Shown one piece after another: positions 1 to 7,085 of a stretch of DNA of 8,225 nucleotides. The stretch comes from Acidobacteriota bacterium. Lineage in GTDB: Bacteria > Acidobacteriota > Vicinamibacteria > Vicinamibacterales > JACQTH01. The position numbers and the translations under genes were made by a program. The stretch is taken from contig JACQTH010000656.1 in NCBI GenBank assembly GCA_016210935.1, positions 1 through 8,225 of the forward strand, read 5' to 3'. The notes beneath the pieces are model-generated. The model saw only the letters and a program-made list of their open reading frames with translations, was not told the DNA's origin and did not search any database. Within the stretch, counting starts at the first letter, position 1. Every line of letters begins with the position of its first letter.

Positions 1-2439
1 AATGACGGCCCCGACACGACGATACCTTTCCAGAACCGCGGGTGCCGGGTGCCCATAGCGATTGCCGCGCCCGGCGCTGACGATCGCAACCGTCGGCCGG
101 ACAGCCGAGACGAACTCCCACGAGCTCGATGTCAGGCTTCCGTGATGCGGCACCTTCAAGACTCGCAGCGACGCGCGAGGAATCCGCCTTGCCAGATCCC
201 GCTCGACTTCCCTGCCGATGTCGCCCGTCAGCAGCACGGAGACGTCGCCGAACGACACGTCCACGACGAGCGAATCGTCATTCCGGACACGCTGGCGCTC
301 CCATTCGGGCGCAGGGGGATGCCACAGCGTGAGACGCGCGCCGGCAACTCGCAATCCATCGCCGGCGCGCAGCGTCCGCCACGCGATCCCCCTCTCCCGT
401 GTCTGGCCCCTCAGCGCCATGAGCGCCGGATGCCGGGGAACAGCCACGCCTTCCCAGACCTCGTGGACGTCGAAGTTGCGCACCACGGCGGGCGCGGCGC
501 CGATGTGATCCGGGTCGCCGTGCGTCAACGCCAACCGCTCCACACGGGTGATACCCAGCCCCCAGAGCGCCGGGGAGACGACGCGCTCACCAAAGTCGTA
601 GTCCCCGCGTGAGACGACCCCCCCGGTGTCGACCAGCAGGTTCTGGCCGCCGGGAAGTCGCAGAAGCGTCGAGTCGCCCTGGCCCACATCTATGAACGTC
701 ACCCGCATTTCGTCGGTGCCGGCTCCGGCGGAGCCGGGGTTGATCACAATCCACACCACCACCAGCAGCGGGACCACCGCGCTCGCGAAACGCACCGGGC
801 GCAGTCGTTCCAGCATCACAACATCGTGACCCCGCGATCGTGACCAGAGCGCGAGAGCCCACGCGAGGTAGTAGCCGCACAACAGCCAGACCGGCGGTGG
901 CACGACGCGCATCGACAACCACGGTGCGACGTCGACGAGCGCGGCAGTCCTGACGAGACCGCCCGCCCCCACATGCGCGGCATACCCAACTCCAAGCGCC
1001 GGAACCCCGAGCTTCCCTGGGAGCGCCTGCAACGCGATCGCCGCCAGGCCCGCGCACTGAGCCAGCGCCATCAGAGGAATCGCGGCGAAGTTGAGGATCA
1101 GGCCGGCGAACGTGACGCGCGCAAACAACGACGCCCCAATCGGCAGCAGCGCCAGTTCGGCCGCAAGCGACGCCGCAAAGAGCGCGCAGCCATTACGCCA
1201 GACCAACGCGCTGATTCGAGATGGACGATCCCTTTGCCCACGCGCATCGCCATGGCAATCTCGGGAATCGGAGGACCGTTCGATGAGGCGCATCACATGC
1301 GGCACGCCCAGTACGATGCCGAGCGTCGCGCCAAAGGTCAGCATGAATCCCGCGTCGACCAGCGTGAGCGGCGACCCGCACAGCATGATCGCCGCCGCCG
1401 TCGCCAGACCGTTCAACGGCGAGGAGTGGTGATCGAAGATTCGCGCCGCCAGATAGACCATCGCCATCATCGTCGCCCGTGAGACAGACGCGCCAGCGCC
1501 CGCGATATACGCGTAGCCGACGAGCGCCACCATGGTCAGGACGACGGCCGGTCTTGCCGCCAGGCGCGTGACGCGTCCCATGGTCAACAGGATGGCGACA
1601 AAAATCGCGATGTTCCCGCCTGAGATCGCGATGACGTGATACGTCCCCGCCTCCTGCAGCCGTCGTTCGATATCGGCCGACAACCCGGCGCGGTCCCCGA
1701 TGATGATGGCCGTCACGATCGCCGCGGATTGCGCGTTCCAACCCCCGACCGTTCGGTCAATCGCTTGGCGCACGTAGGTCCGGGTAGCGGAGGCGACCTC
1801 GGCGTACCAGGGACCGTTGGAGACACACTCGATGAGGGCCGCGCTCTTCACGAACCCTGAAAGCGGTGCCCCGCGACTTGCCTGCCAGCGCTCACGATCC
1901 GCCACCGCGAAGTTGTGATACCGGGTCGGATATCGGAGAAGGATCGGGGCTCGTACACGCCGACCCGCTCGCCACTGAGCCAGATGGCCGGGAGCCAGTG
2001 ATCCGCCGACGGCGACGGCGATCGAGCCGGATGTGTCGGATGAGAAGCCTTCGAATCGGATGTGAGCCGCGCTCAATCGGAACGTCGCTCCTGCCTCTGA
2101 CGCCGCCGCGTCCGACAGAAGGATTCCGTCGACGATGAAGGGAGTATCGGGATCGGACGTGCCTTGCCGCGCGGCCACATCGTCGAAGAACCGCCGCACG
2201 GGCGGGTTCACCGCCTGCTGCAGGGCCGAAGACGCCAGAAGGTAACCGGCGCCGGCGAACCCGAGCCCGATCGAGGCCACCAGCGTCAGTTGGCCCCGCC
2301 GGGCGAACGCACACGCGCCCGCCAGCCAGGCAAGGGCGAGCAACAGCAGGACGCCCCACTGCCCGCGATCGAGATCGAGCGTGCCGGCAGCCGCTCCGGC
2401 CAGAACGCCGAGCGCCGGTATCCAGGCGGGGTGCGACAC
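1..2439 (-). CDS. comEC: ComEC/Rec2-family competence channel (partial, 3' end outside window)
   Basis: This protein family forms the inner-membrane channel that passes single-stranded DNA into the cytoplasm during natural transformation. The frame is open for 813 codons and leaves the window without a stop. Residues are numbered from the GTG at 2437-2439, the first usable start after an in-frame stop at 2581-2583. The N-terminus (SHPAWIPALGVLAG) is followed by hydrophobic segments near residues 5-70 and a soluble DUF4131-like part. The Competence domain follows, with AIIIGDRAGL at 244-253 and HVIAISGGN at 268-276, then many hydrophobic helices to about residue 570. A polar Arg/Asp-rich loop spans about 387-408. 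The metallo-beta-lactamase-like domain starts near M578 (VTFIDVGQGDS), with THGDPDHIG at 639-647 (the family's HxDxDH-type motif), TGD ending at D740 and PHHGS at H765-H766. Perhaps 30-50 C-terminal residues are missing. No clear Shine-Dalgarno precedes the GTG, so the start is less certain than the identity. Confidence 0.93.
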   Translation of the reverse strand, partial: MSHPAWIPALGVLAGAAAGTLDLDRGQWGVLLLLALAWLAGACAFARRGQLTLVASIGLGFAGAGYLLASSALQQAVNPPVRRFFDDVAARQGTSDPDTPFIVDGILLSDAAASEAGATFRLSAAHIRFEGFSSDTSGSIAVAVGGSLAPGHLAQWRAGRRVRAPILLRYPTRYHNFAVADRERWQASRGAPLSGFVKSAALIECVSNGPWYAEVASATRTYVRQAIDRTVGGWNAQSAAIVTAIIIGDRAGLSADIERRLQEAGTYHVIAISGGNIAIFVAILLTMGRVTRLAARPAVVLTMVALVGYAYIAGAGASVSRATMMAMVYLAARIFDHHSSPLNGLATAAAIMLCGSPLTLVDAGFMLTFGATLGIVLGVPHVMRLIERSSDSRDCHGDARGQRDRPSRISALVWRNGCALFAASLAAELALLPIGASLFARVTFAGLILNFAAIPLMALAQCAGLAAIALQALPGKLGVPALGVGYAAHVGAGGLVRTAALVDVAPWLSMRVVPPPVWLLCGYYLAWALALWSRSRGHDVVMLERLRPVRFASAVVPLLVVVWIVINPGSAGAGTDEMRVTFIDVGQGDSTLLRLPGGQNLLVDTGGVVSRGDYDFGERVVSPALWGLGITRVERLALTHGDPDHIGAAPAVVRNFDVHEVWEGVAVPRHPALMALRGQTRERGIAWRTLRAGDGLRVAGARLTLWHPPAPEWERQRVRNDDSLVVDVSFGDVSVLLTGDIGREVERDLARRIPRASLRVLKVPHHGSLTSSSWEFVSAVRPTVAIVSAGRGNRYGHPAPAVLERYRRVGAVI

Positions 2440-2522
2440 GCCACGCGCGGAGCAAAGAGCGAGCCGGAAAACAGACTGCCCGCAGGAACGCGCGAATACA
2501 GCAGTTCGCCCGCATAAGGCAT

Positions 2523-2541
2523 CAAGGGGACAGTCCCTTTG
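2523..2541. repeat. 19-base near-palindrome upstream of comEC
   Basis: The sequence CAAGGGGACAGTCCCTTTG pairs with itself around a central A: eight of nine pairs are Watson-Crick and one is G-T. It begins 84 bases upstream of the proposed comEC start. It resembles the short GC-rich palindromes of REP-type dispersed elements, but could also be an operator or a small hairpin. Copy number elsewhere in the genome cannot be seen from this window, so the REP interpretation is inference. Confidence 0.6.
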
Positions 2542-2612
2542 ACCACAGGAGTGGCAAAAACTGCGTACTCGCCGGGGATATCAGGTGGCAGGAATTGATC
2601 GGTGTGTTTCCT

Positions 2613-2668
2613 GGGGTCAGGGGTCGGGGATCGGAACGCGTCATATCCGACCCCTGTCCCCCGACCCC
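2613..2668 (-). repeat. Long imperfect inverted repeat after carB
   Basis: Two 23-base arms at 2613-2635 and 2646-2668 are complementary at 19 of 23 positions, separated by a 10-base loop. The structure begins 6 bases after the carB stop codon. In the carB transcript it would form a very GC-rich stem, suited to a transcription-end or RNA-stabilising hairpin. It is not a classical intrinsic terminator, because the sequence after the second arm in the direction of transcription (beginning AGGAAACACACC) has no U-run. An alternative is a dispersed repetitive intergenic element. Confidence 0.65.
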
Positions 2669-2675
2669 GGGCCCC
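2651..2675 (-). other. Four-tract G-quadruplex motif at the carB stop
   Basis: On the minus (mRNA-like) strand there are four G-runs of 4, 4, 5 and 4 bases at 2675-2672, 2668-2665, 2662-2658 and 2654-2651, with loops CCC, TC and ACA. The first G is the last base of the carB TAG stop. The pattern meets the usual G-quadruplex definition and could form in DNA or mRNA. It competes with the inverted repeat that uses the same bases, and the CCC loop could pair with a G-run, so actual folding is uncertain. Confidence 0.55.
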
Positions 2676-5600
2676 TAGATTTTCTGGGCGATCCCGGCGT
2701 AGTAGTCCTGCAGCGCGCGGACGTCGAGCCCCTGTTCGCGGAGCGTACGAATCGCGCTGACCAACGCCGCCGCCCCGGTCAGCGTCGTGACGCATGGCAC
2801 CCCATGCATCATCGCGGCGCGGCGAACCGTCCGGTCATCGAAGAACGACTCACGGCCGAGCGGCGTGTTGATGACGAGATCGATTTCGCGGTTGACGAGA
2901 TGGTCGGCGACATGTGGCCGTCCTTCGTTCACCTTGAACACCGTGTCGACACGCAGGCCGTGGGCGCGCAAGAACGCGGCCGTGCCGCGTGAGGCCAGAA
3001 GCCGGAATCCGAGATCGGCCAGCTCGCGCGCGATCTTCACCAGCGGCGGCTTGTCATCGTTGTTCACGCTCACGAACGCCGCCCCCTGAAGCGACAGCCG
3101 TTGACCGACCGACAACTGCGCTTTGGCGAACGCGCTTCCGAAGCTCGACGCGCCGCCCATGACTTCTCCCGTCGATTTCATTTCGGGACCGAGCAGCGTA
3201 TCGACGCCTGGGAATCGCGCGAACGGAAACACCGGCGTCTTGACGAACACGCCCGCCGGCTGCAGGTCTTCGAGCAGTCCCAGCTCCGGCAGCGTGCGGC
3301 CGACCATCAGCTGCGCGGCGACCTTGGCCAGCGGGATGCCGGTCGCCTTGGACAGATACGGCACCGTTCGCGACGCACGGGGATTGGCCTCCAGCACGTA
3401 CACCGTCTCGTCCTTGATGGCATACTGCGCGTTCATCAACCCGATGACATTCAACTCGCGCGCGATGCGCCTCGTATAGTCGCGGATGCTCACCAGGTGG
3501 CGCTCCGGCACGATGTAGGGCGGCACGACGCACGAGCTGTCTCCCGAGTGAATGCCCGCCTCCTCGATGTGTTCCATGATGCCGCCGATCACGACGTTGC
3601 CTTCGGCGTCCGCCACCGCGTCGACATCGAGCTCGGGCGCATCTTCCAGAAACTTGTCGATGAGCACCGGATGCTCGGGCGAGGCCTCGACGGCCGTCGT
3701 GATGTAGCGGTCCAGCACCGCGGCGTCATAGACGATCGCCATCGCGCGGCCACCCAGGACGTACGACGGGCGGACCACGACGGGATAGCCGATCGAGTCA
3801 ACGACCTGGCGCGCCTCCGCCCGCGACGTGGCGGTGCCGCTCGCCGGTTGCGGAATACCGAGGTCCCAGAGAAGCTTCGCGAAGCGCTGCCGATCCTCGG
3901 CGAGATCGATCGAATCCGGGGATGTGCCGAGGATCTTGACGCCGGCCGCCTGCAGCGGCAGCGAGAGCTTCAGCGGGGTCTGGCCGCCGAACTGGACGAT
4001 GCACGACACCTCCGCCCCCTCGCTGCGCTCCCCCTCGATGATCGCCATCACGTCCTCGAAGGTCAGCGGCTCGAAGAAGAGGCGATCGGTCGTGTCGTAG
4101 TCGGTCGAGACGGTCTCGGGGTTGCAGTTGATCATCACCGTCTCGTACCCTTCGTCGCGGAGCGCAAACGCGGCGTGACAACAACAGTAATCGAACTCGA
4201 TACCCTGTCCGATACGGTTCGGGCCGCTGCCGAGAATGATGGCCTTGCGCCGCTGACCTGGGCCCGACTCGTCCACGCGTTCGTACGTGCTGTACATGTA
4301 CGGCGTGAACGACTCGAACTCCGCCGCGCACGTGTCGATTCGCTTGTAGACCGGCTTCAAGCCGGCTTCGAGCCGCTGCGCGCGCGCTTCGGCCTCGCTG
4401 ACATCGACGGCCGCGCCAATCTCCGCGTCGCTGAAGCCCGACCGCTTGAGCGTGCGCAGCAGCTCCGGCGAGAGCTCGCGAAAGCCCACGAGCGCCAGCT
4501 CTTTGCGCAGCTCGACGAGCTCGGCGAACTGTTCGAGGAACCAGGGATCGATGTGCGTCAGCCGATGGACCTGCTCGATGCTCCACCCCCGCGCCAGCGC
4601 GCGGAAGACCGCCCAGATCCGCCGGTCGGTCGGCACCACGAGCTTTCGCTGAAGCGAGGCCTCGTCTTCTTCGTCGGGCGCGGCCGGCTGCGTCAGAATC
4701 AGGCCATCCTTCCCGAGCTCGAGCGACCGAATGGCCTTGAGGAACGACTCCTTGAACGTCCGGCCGATCGCCATCGCCTCGCCCACCGATTTCATCTGGG
4801 TCGTGAGCGTGCGATCGGCCTGGGGAAACTTCTCGAAGTTCCACCGGGGGACCTTCACGACGACGTAGTCGATCGTCGGCTCGAACGACGCCGGCGTCAG
4901 CCTCGTGATGTCGTTCGGGATCTCGTCGAGGTGATAGCCGAGCGCGAGCTTTGCGGCGATCTTCGCAATCGGGAAGCCGGTCGCCTTGGAGGCGAGCGCC
5001 GACGAGCGCGACACGCGCGGGTTCATCTCGATCGCGACCATGCGGCCCGTCTGCGGATCCACCGCAAACTGGATGTTCGATCCGCCGGTCTCGACGCCGA
5101 CGCGGCGGATGATGCGCCGCGCCCAATCGCGCATCCGCTGGTATTCCTTGTCCGTCAGCGTGAGCGCCGGCGCGACCGTCATGCTGTCGCCCGTATGAAC
5201 GCCCATCGGATCGATGTTCTCGATCGAGCAGATGACGACAAAGTTGTCCGCCTTGTCGCGCATCACTTCGAGCTCGAATTCCTTCCAGCCGATGACGGAC
5301 TCTTCGATCAGAATCTGGTGGACGGGGCTGAGCTCGAGCCCGCGCCGGGCGACGTCCCGGAACTCCTCGATGTTGTAGGCGATGCCGCCGCCCACGCCGC
5401 CCAGCGTGAACGAGGGCCGGATGATGGCCGGAAACCCGACGGTCTTGACCAGCTCGAGCGCCTCTTCATACGAGCGCGCCAGGCCGCTGACCGGCACGTC
5501 GATGCCAATCGACTGCATCGCATCGCGAAACCGGAGCCGGTCTTCGGCGACCCTGATCGCGTCCACAGACGCGCCAATCAGCTGCACGCCGAACTTCTGG

Positions 5601-5923
5601 AGCACGCCGTGCTCGCCGAGCTCGACCGCGAGATTCAAGCCGGTCTGCCCGCCGACCGTCGGCAGGATGGCGTCGGGCCGCTCCCGTTCGATCACCAGGC
5701 TGAGGAACTCGCGGGTCAGCGGCTCGACGTACGTCCGCTCCGCGATCTCGGGATCCGTCATGATCGTCGCCGGATTGCTGTTGACGAGGACGACCTCGAG
5801 TCCTTCGCCGCGCAGCGCTTTGCACGCCTGCGTGCCCGAGTAGTCGAATTCACAGGCCTGACCGATCACGATCGGCCCCGATCCGATGACGAGGACCTTT
5901 TTGAGATCGGTGCGGCGCGGCAC
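2675..5923 (-). CDS. carB: Carbamoyl-phosphate synthase large subunit
   Basis: CarB makes carbamoyl phosphate from bicarbonate, two ATP and ammonia channelled from CarA, supplying pyrimidine and arginine synthesis in the cytoplasm. The 1082-residue protein is full length for the family. Residues 1-400 form the first ATP-grasp half (carboxyphosphate), with R129, R169, E215, Q285, E299 and N301 matching the positions known in the E. coli enzyme. About 400-550 is the oligomerisation region. About 555-935 is the second ATP-grasp half (carbamate), starting ILGSGPNRIGQG near 563, with R718, E845 and N847. About 940-1082 is the methylglyoxal-synthase-like regulatory domain. In that domain T981, K997 and N1019 are kept, but the position of E. 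coli T1017 is P1021, so UMP control may differ. It starts with GTG directly after the carA TAG. The start is supported by the family N-terminus PRRTDLKKVLVIGSGPI and by a GGAG ribosome site inside the carA end. Confidence 0.98.
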   Translation of the reverse strand: MPRRTDLKKVLVIGSGPIVIGQACEFDYSGTQACKALRGEGLEVVLVNSNPATIMTDPEIAERTYVEPLTREFLSLVIERERPDAILPTVGGQTGLNLAVELGEHGVLQKFGVQLIGASVDAIRVAEDRLRFRDAMQSIGIDVPVSGLARSYEEALELVKTVGFPAIIRPSFTLGGVGGGIAYNIEEFRDVARRGLELSPVHQILIEESVIGWKEFELEVMRDKADNFVVICSIENIDPMGVHTGDSMTVAPALTLTDKEYQRMRDWARRIIRRVGVETGGSNIQFAVDPQTGRMVAIEMNPRVSRSSALASKATGFPIAKIAAKLALGYHLDEIPNDITRLTPASFEPTIDYVVVKVPRWNFEKFPQADRTLTTQMKSVGEAMAIGRTFKESFLKAIRSLELGKDGLILTQPAAPDEEDEASLQRKLVVPTDRRIWAVFRALARGWSIEQVHRLTHIDPWFLEQFAELVELRKELALVGFRELSPELLRTLKRSGFSDAEIGAAVDVSEAEARAQRLEAGLKPVYKRIDTCAAEFESFTPYMYSTYERVDESGPGQRRKAIILGSGPNRIGQGIEFDYCCCHAAFALRDEGYETVMINCNPETVSTDYDTTDRLFFEPLTFEDVMAIIEGERSEGAEVSCIVQFGGQTPLKLSLPLQAAGVKILGTSPDSIDLAEDRQRFAKLLWDLGIPQPASGTATSRAEARQVVDSIGYPVVVRPSYVLGGRAMAIVYDAAVLDRYITTAVEASPEHPVLIDKFLEDAPELDVDAVADAEGNVVIGGIMEHIEEAGIHSGDSSCVVPPYIVPERHLVSIRDYTRRIARELNVIGLMNAQYAIKDETVYVLEANPRASRTVPYLSKATGIPLAKVAAQLMVGRTLPELGLLEDLQPAGVFVKTPVFPFARFPGVDTLLGPEMKSTGEVMGGASSFGSAFAKAQLSVGQRLSLQGAAFVSVNNDDKPPLVKIARELADLGFRLLASRGTAAFLRAHGLRVDTVFKVNEGRPHVADHLVNREIDLVINTPLGRESFFDDRTVRRAAMMHGVPCVTTLTGAAALVSAIRTLREQGLDVRALQDYYAGIAQKI

Positions 5924-7063
5924 CTAGCGGCTCTCCATCGCGTCGATAAACTCGCGGAACAGGTAGTCGGCGTCGTGCGGACCCGGCGACGCCTCCGGAT
6001 GGTACTGGACGCAGAAGATCGGTCGGGTCCGATGGCGGAACCCTTCGAGCGTCCCGTCGTAGAGATTGAGGTGTGTGACCTTCACGTCGGACGGCAGCGT
6101 GTCCGGCGCCACCGCGAAGCCGTGGTTCTGCGACGTGATCTCGACGTGCCCGGTGTCGAGCTGTTTCACGGGATGATTCGCGCCGCGGTGTCCGAACTTC
6201 AATTTGAACGTCTGCGCGCCCATGGCCAGCGCCATCAACTGATGGCCCAGGCAGATGCCGAACACGGGCAGGTTGGCGTTGAGAATGCCGCGGACGTTCT
6301 CGATGGCGTACGGGAGCGCGGCAGGATCCCCGGGACCGTTGCTGAGGAACACCCCGTCGGGTTGGGTCGCGAGCAGATCCGAAGCGGGCGTCGTCGCCGG
6401 AAAGACTCGAATCTGACAGCCGTACGCGGCGAGGCGTCGCAGGATATTCCACTTCAACCCGTAGTCGTACGCGGCGACCGCCAGCAGGCGGCTGGCCTGC
6501 TTTTGAGGCGGCAGCAAGAGCTCGCTCACCGTGGGGTCGCTGGCCGCCGGCGGCGCGGCCGGCCAGTCGAACGCCTGCGCCGTCGTCACGCCGCTGACCA
6601 GGTCCGATCCTTCCATCGACGGGATCGTTCTCGCCTTCTCGATGAGGTCTGCCGGATCACCCTGGCCCGTCGCGATCACTCCACGCATCACGCCACCTGA
6701 CCGCAACAGACGCGTAAGGGCACGCGTATCGATCTCTCCGATAGCCACGATGTTGTGCTGAACGAGATAGTCGCGCAGGCTGCCGCTCGCACGCCAGTTG
6801 CTGGCGATCGGCGACGGCTCCCGCATGATGAACCCGGCGACTTTCGGCGTGCCAGATTCGGTGTCACCCGGCGCCACGCCGTAATTCCCGATGTGCGGGC
6901 AGGTCATCGTCACGATCTGCCCGGCGTAGGAGGGATCGGTCAGCACCTCCTGGTACCCGGTCATGCTGGTGTTGAACACGACCTCCCCACCGGTTTCGCC
7001 GAGGGCGCCGGCGGCCGTGCCTTCGTACCAGGTGCCGTTTTCAAGTGCCAAGATGGCTTTCAT
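5924..7063 (-). CDS. carA: Carbamoyl-phosphate synthase small (glutaminase) subunit
   Basis: CarA hydrolyses glutamine and delivers the ammonia to CarB. The protein has 379 residues, close to the 382 of E. coli. The N-terminal CPSase small-chain domain spans about 1-150 (GEVVFNTSMTGYQE at 26-39, DPSY at 43-46). A class I glutamine amidotransferase domain spans about 192-378. It has SNGPGDP at 241-247, the nucleophile Cys271 in GICLGHQ, and His355 and Glu357 in HPEASPGPHD completing the triad, so it should be active. I chose the ATG at 7061-7063 because the family's N-terminus begins here (MKAILALENGTWYEG). An in-frame TTG at 7106-7108 would overlap the upstream gene and add 15 residues without family match. 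No strong Shine-Dalgarno precedes the ATG. Only 22 bases separate it from the upstream gene's stop, suggesting co-transcription or translational coupling. No room exists in that gap for a pyrimidine attenuator. Confidence 0.98.
   Translation of the reverse strand: MKAILALENGTWYEGTAAGALGETGGEVVFNTSMTGYQEVLTDPSYAGQIVTMTCPHIGNYGVAPGDTESGTPKVAGFIMREPSPIASNWRASGSLRDYLVQHNIVAIGEIDTRALTRLLRSGGVMRGVIATGQGDPADLIEKARTIPSMEGSDLVSGVTTAQAFDWPAAPPAASDPTVSELLLPPQKQASRLLAVAAYDYGLKWNILRRLAAYGCQIRVFPATTPASDLLATQPDGVFLSNGPGDPAALPYAIENVRGILNANLPVFGICLGHQLMALAMGAQTFKLKFGHRGANHPVKQLDTGHVEITSQNHGFAVAPDTLPSDVKVTHLNLYDGTLEGFRHRTRPIFCVQYHPEASPGPHDADYLFREFIDAMESR
5933..5936 (-). promoter_or_regulatory. Shine-Dalgarno for carB inside the carA 3' end
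   Basis: The minus strand reads GGAG within the carA codons for Met-Glu-Ser, ending nine bases before the carB GTG. Spacing and sequence suit a ribosome binding site. Because it lies within carA and the two genes abut, carB translation is probably coupled to termination on carA. This site supports the GTG at 5921-5923 as the carB start. Confidence 0.7.
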
Positions 7064-7085
7064 GAATCGAAACAACGATCCGCTT

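Larger units (their letters stand above)
2440..2674. other. Intergenic region between carB and comEC
   Basis: This 235-base gap has no credible gene. Short open frames here have no family features and run antisense or out of frame into the comEC N-terminus. Read along the minus strand from the carB stop, it holds a G-rich motif and a long inverted repeat (2613-2668), about 70 bases without obvious structure, a 19-base near-palindrome (2523-2541), and about 80 bases of leader before the comEC GTG. I could not identify a convincing sigma-70 promoter or a Shine-Dalgarno sequence for comEC. A comEC promoter could lie in it, or comEC could be read through from carB. Confidence 0.7.

Noticed and set aside
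49..612. Plus-strand open frame opposite the ComEC metallo-beta-lactamase domain, with an HHGG-like string
   Set aside because: The minus strand here encodes the recognisable THGDPDHIG, TGD and PHHGS motifs in one continuous frame. The plus-strand frame is an antisense shadow with unnatural composition.
1193..1741. Possible frameshift or split in comEC, suggested by separate open frames on the same strand
   Set aside because: Translation in the single frame aligned with window position 1 is free of stops from 2580 to 1 and gives coherent family sequence throughout, so the gene is intact as far as visible.
1892..2515. Minus-strand ATG frame reading MRANCCIRAFLR, and another overlapping one starting near 2526
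   Set aside because: Both are out of frame with the continuous comEC frame and are Arg/Cys-rich without any membrane pattern. The comEC frame in the same region gives the expected hydrophobic N-terminus.
2521..2600. A sigma-70-like promoter for comEC (TTGATG followed by TATTCG on the minus strand)
   Set aside because: The spacing is about 21 bases and the -10 match is poor, so it cannot be supported.
3101..6700. A 1199-codon open frame on the plus strand, antisense to carB and most of carA
   Set aside because: Its codons are exact reverse complements of the carB/carA codons. A stop appears there only where the sense genes use TTA, CTA or TCA, which this GC-rich genome avoids. It ends where carA uses a TCA serine codon. 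The product is Arg/Asp/His-rich with no family features. The zero-gap, in-phase carA/carB junction lets it run through both genes.
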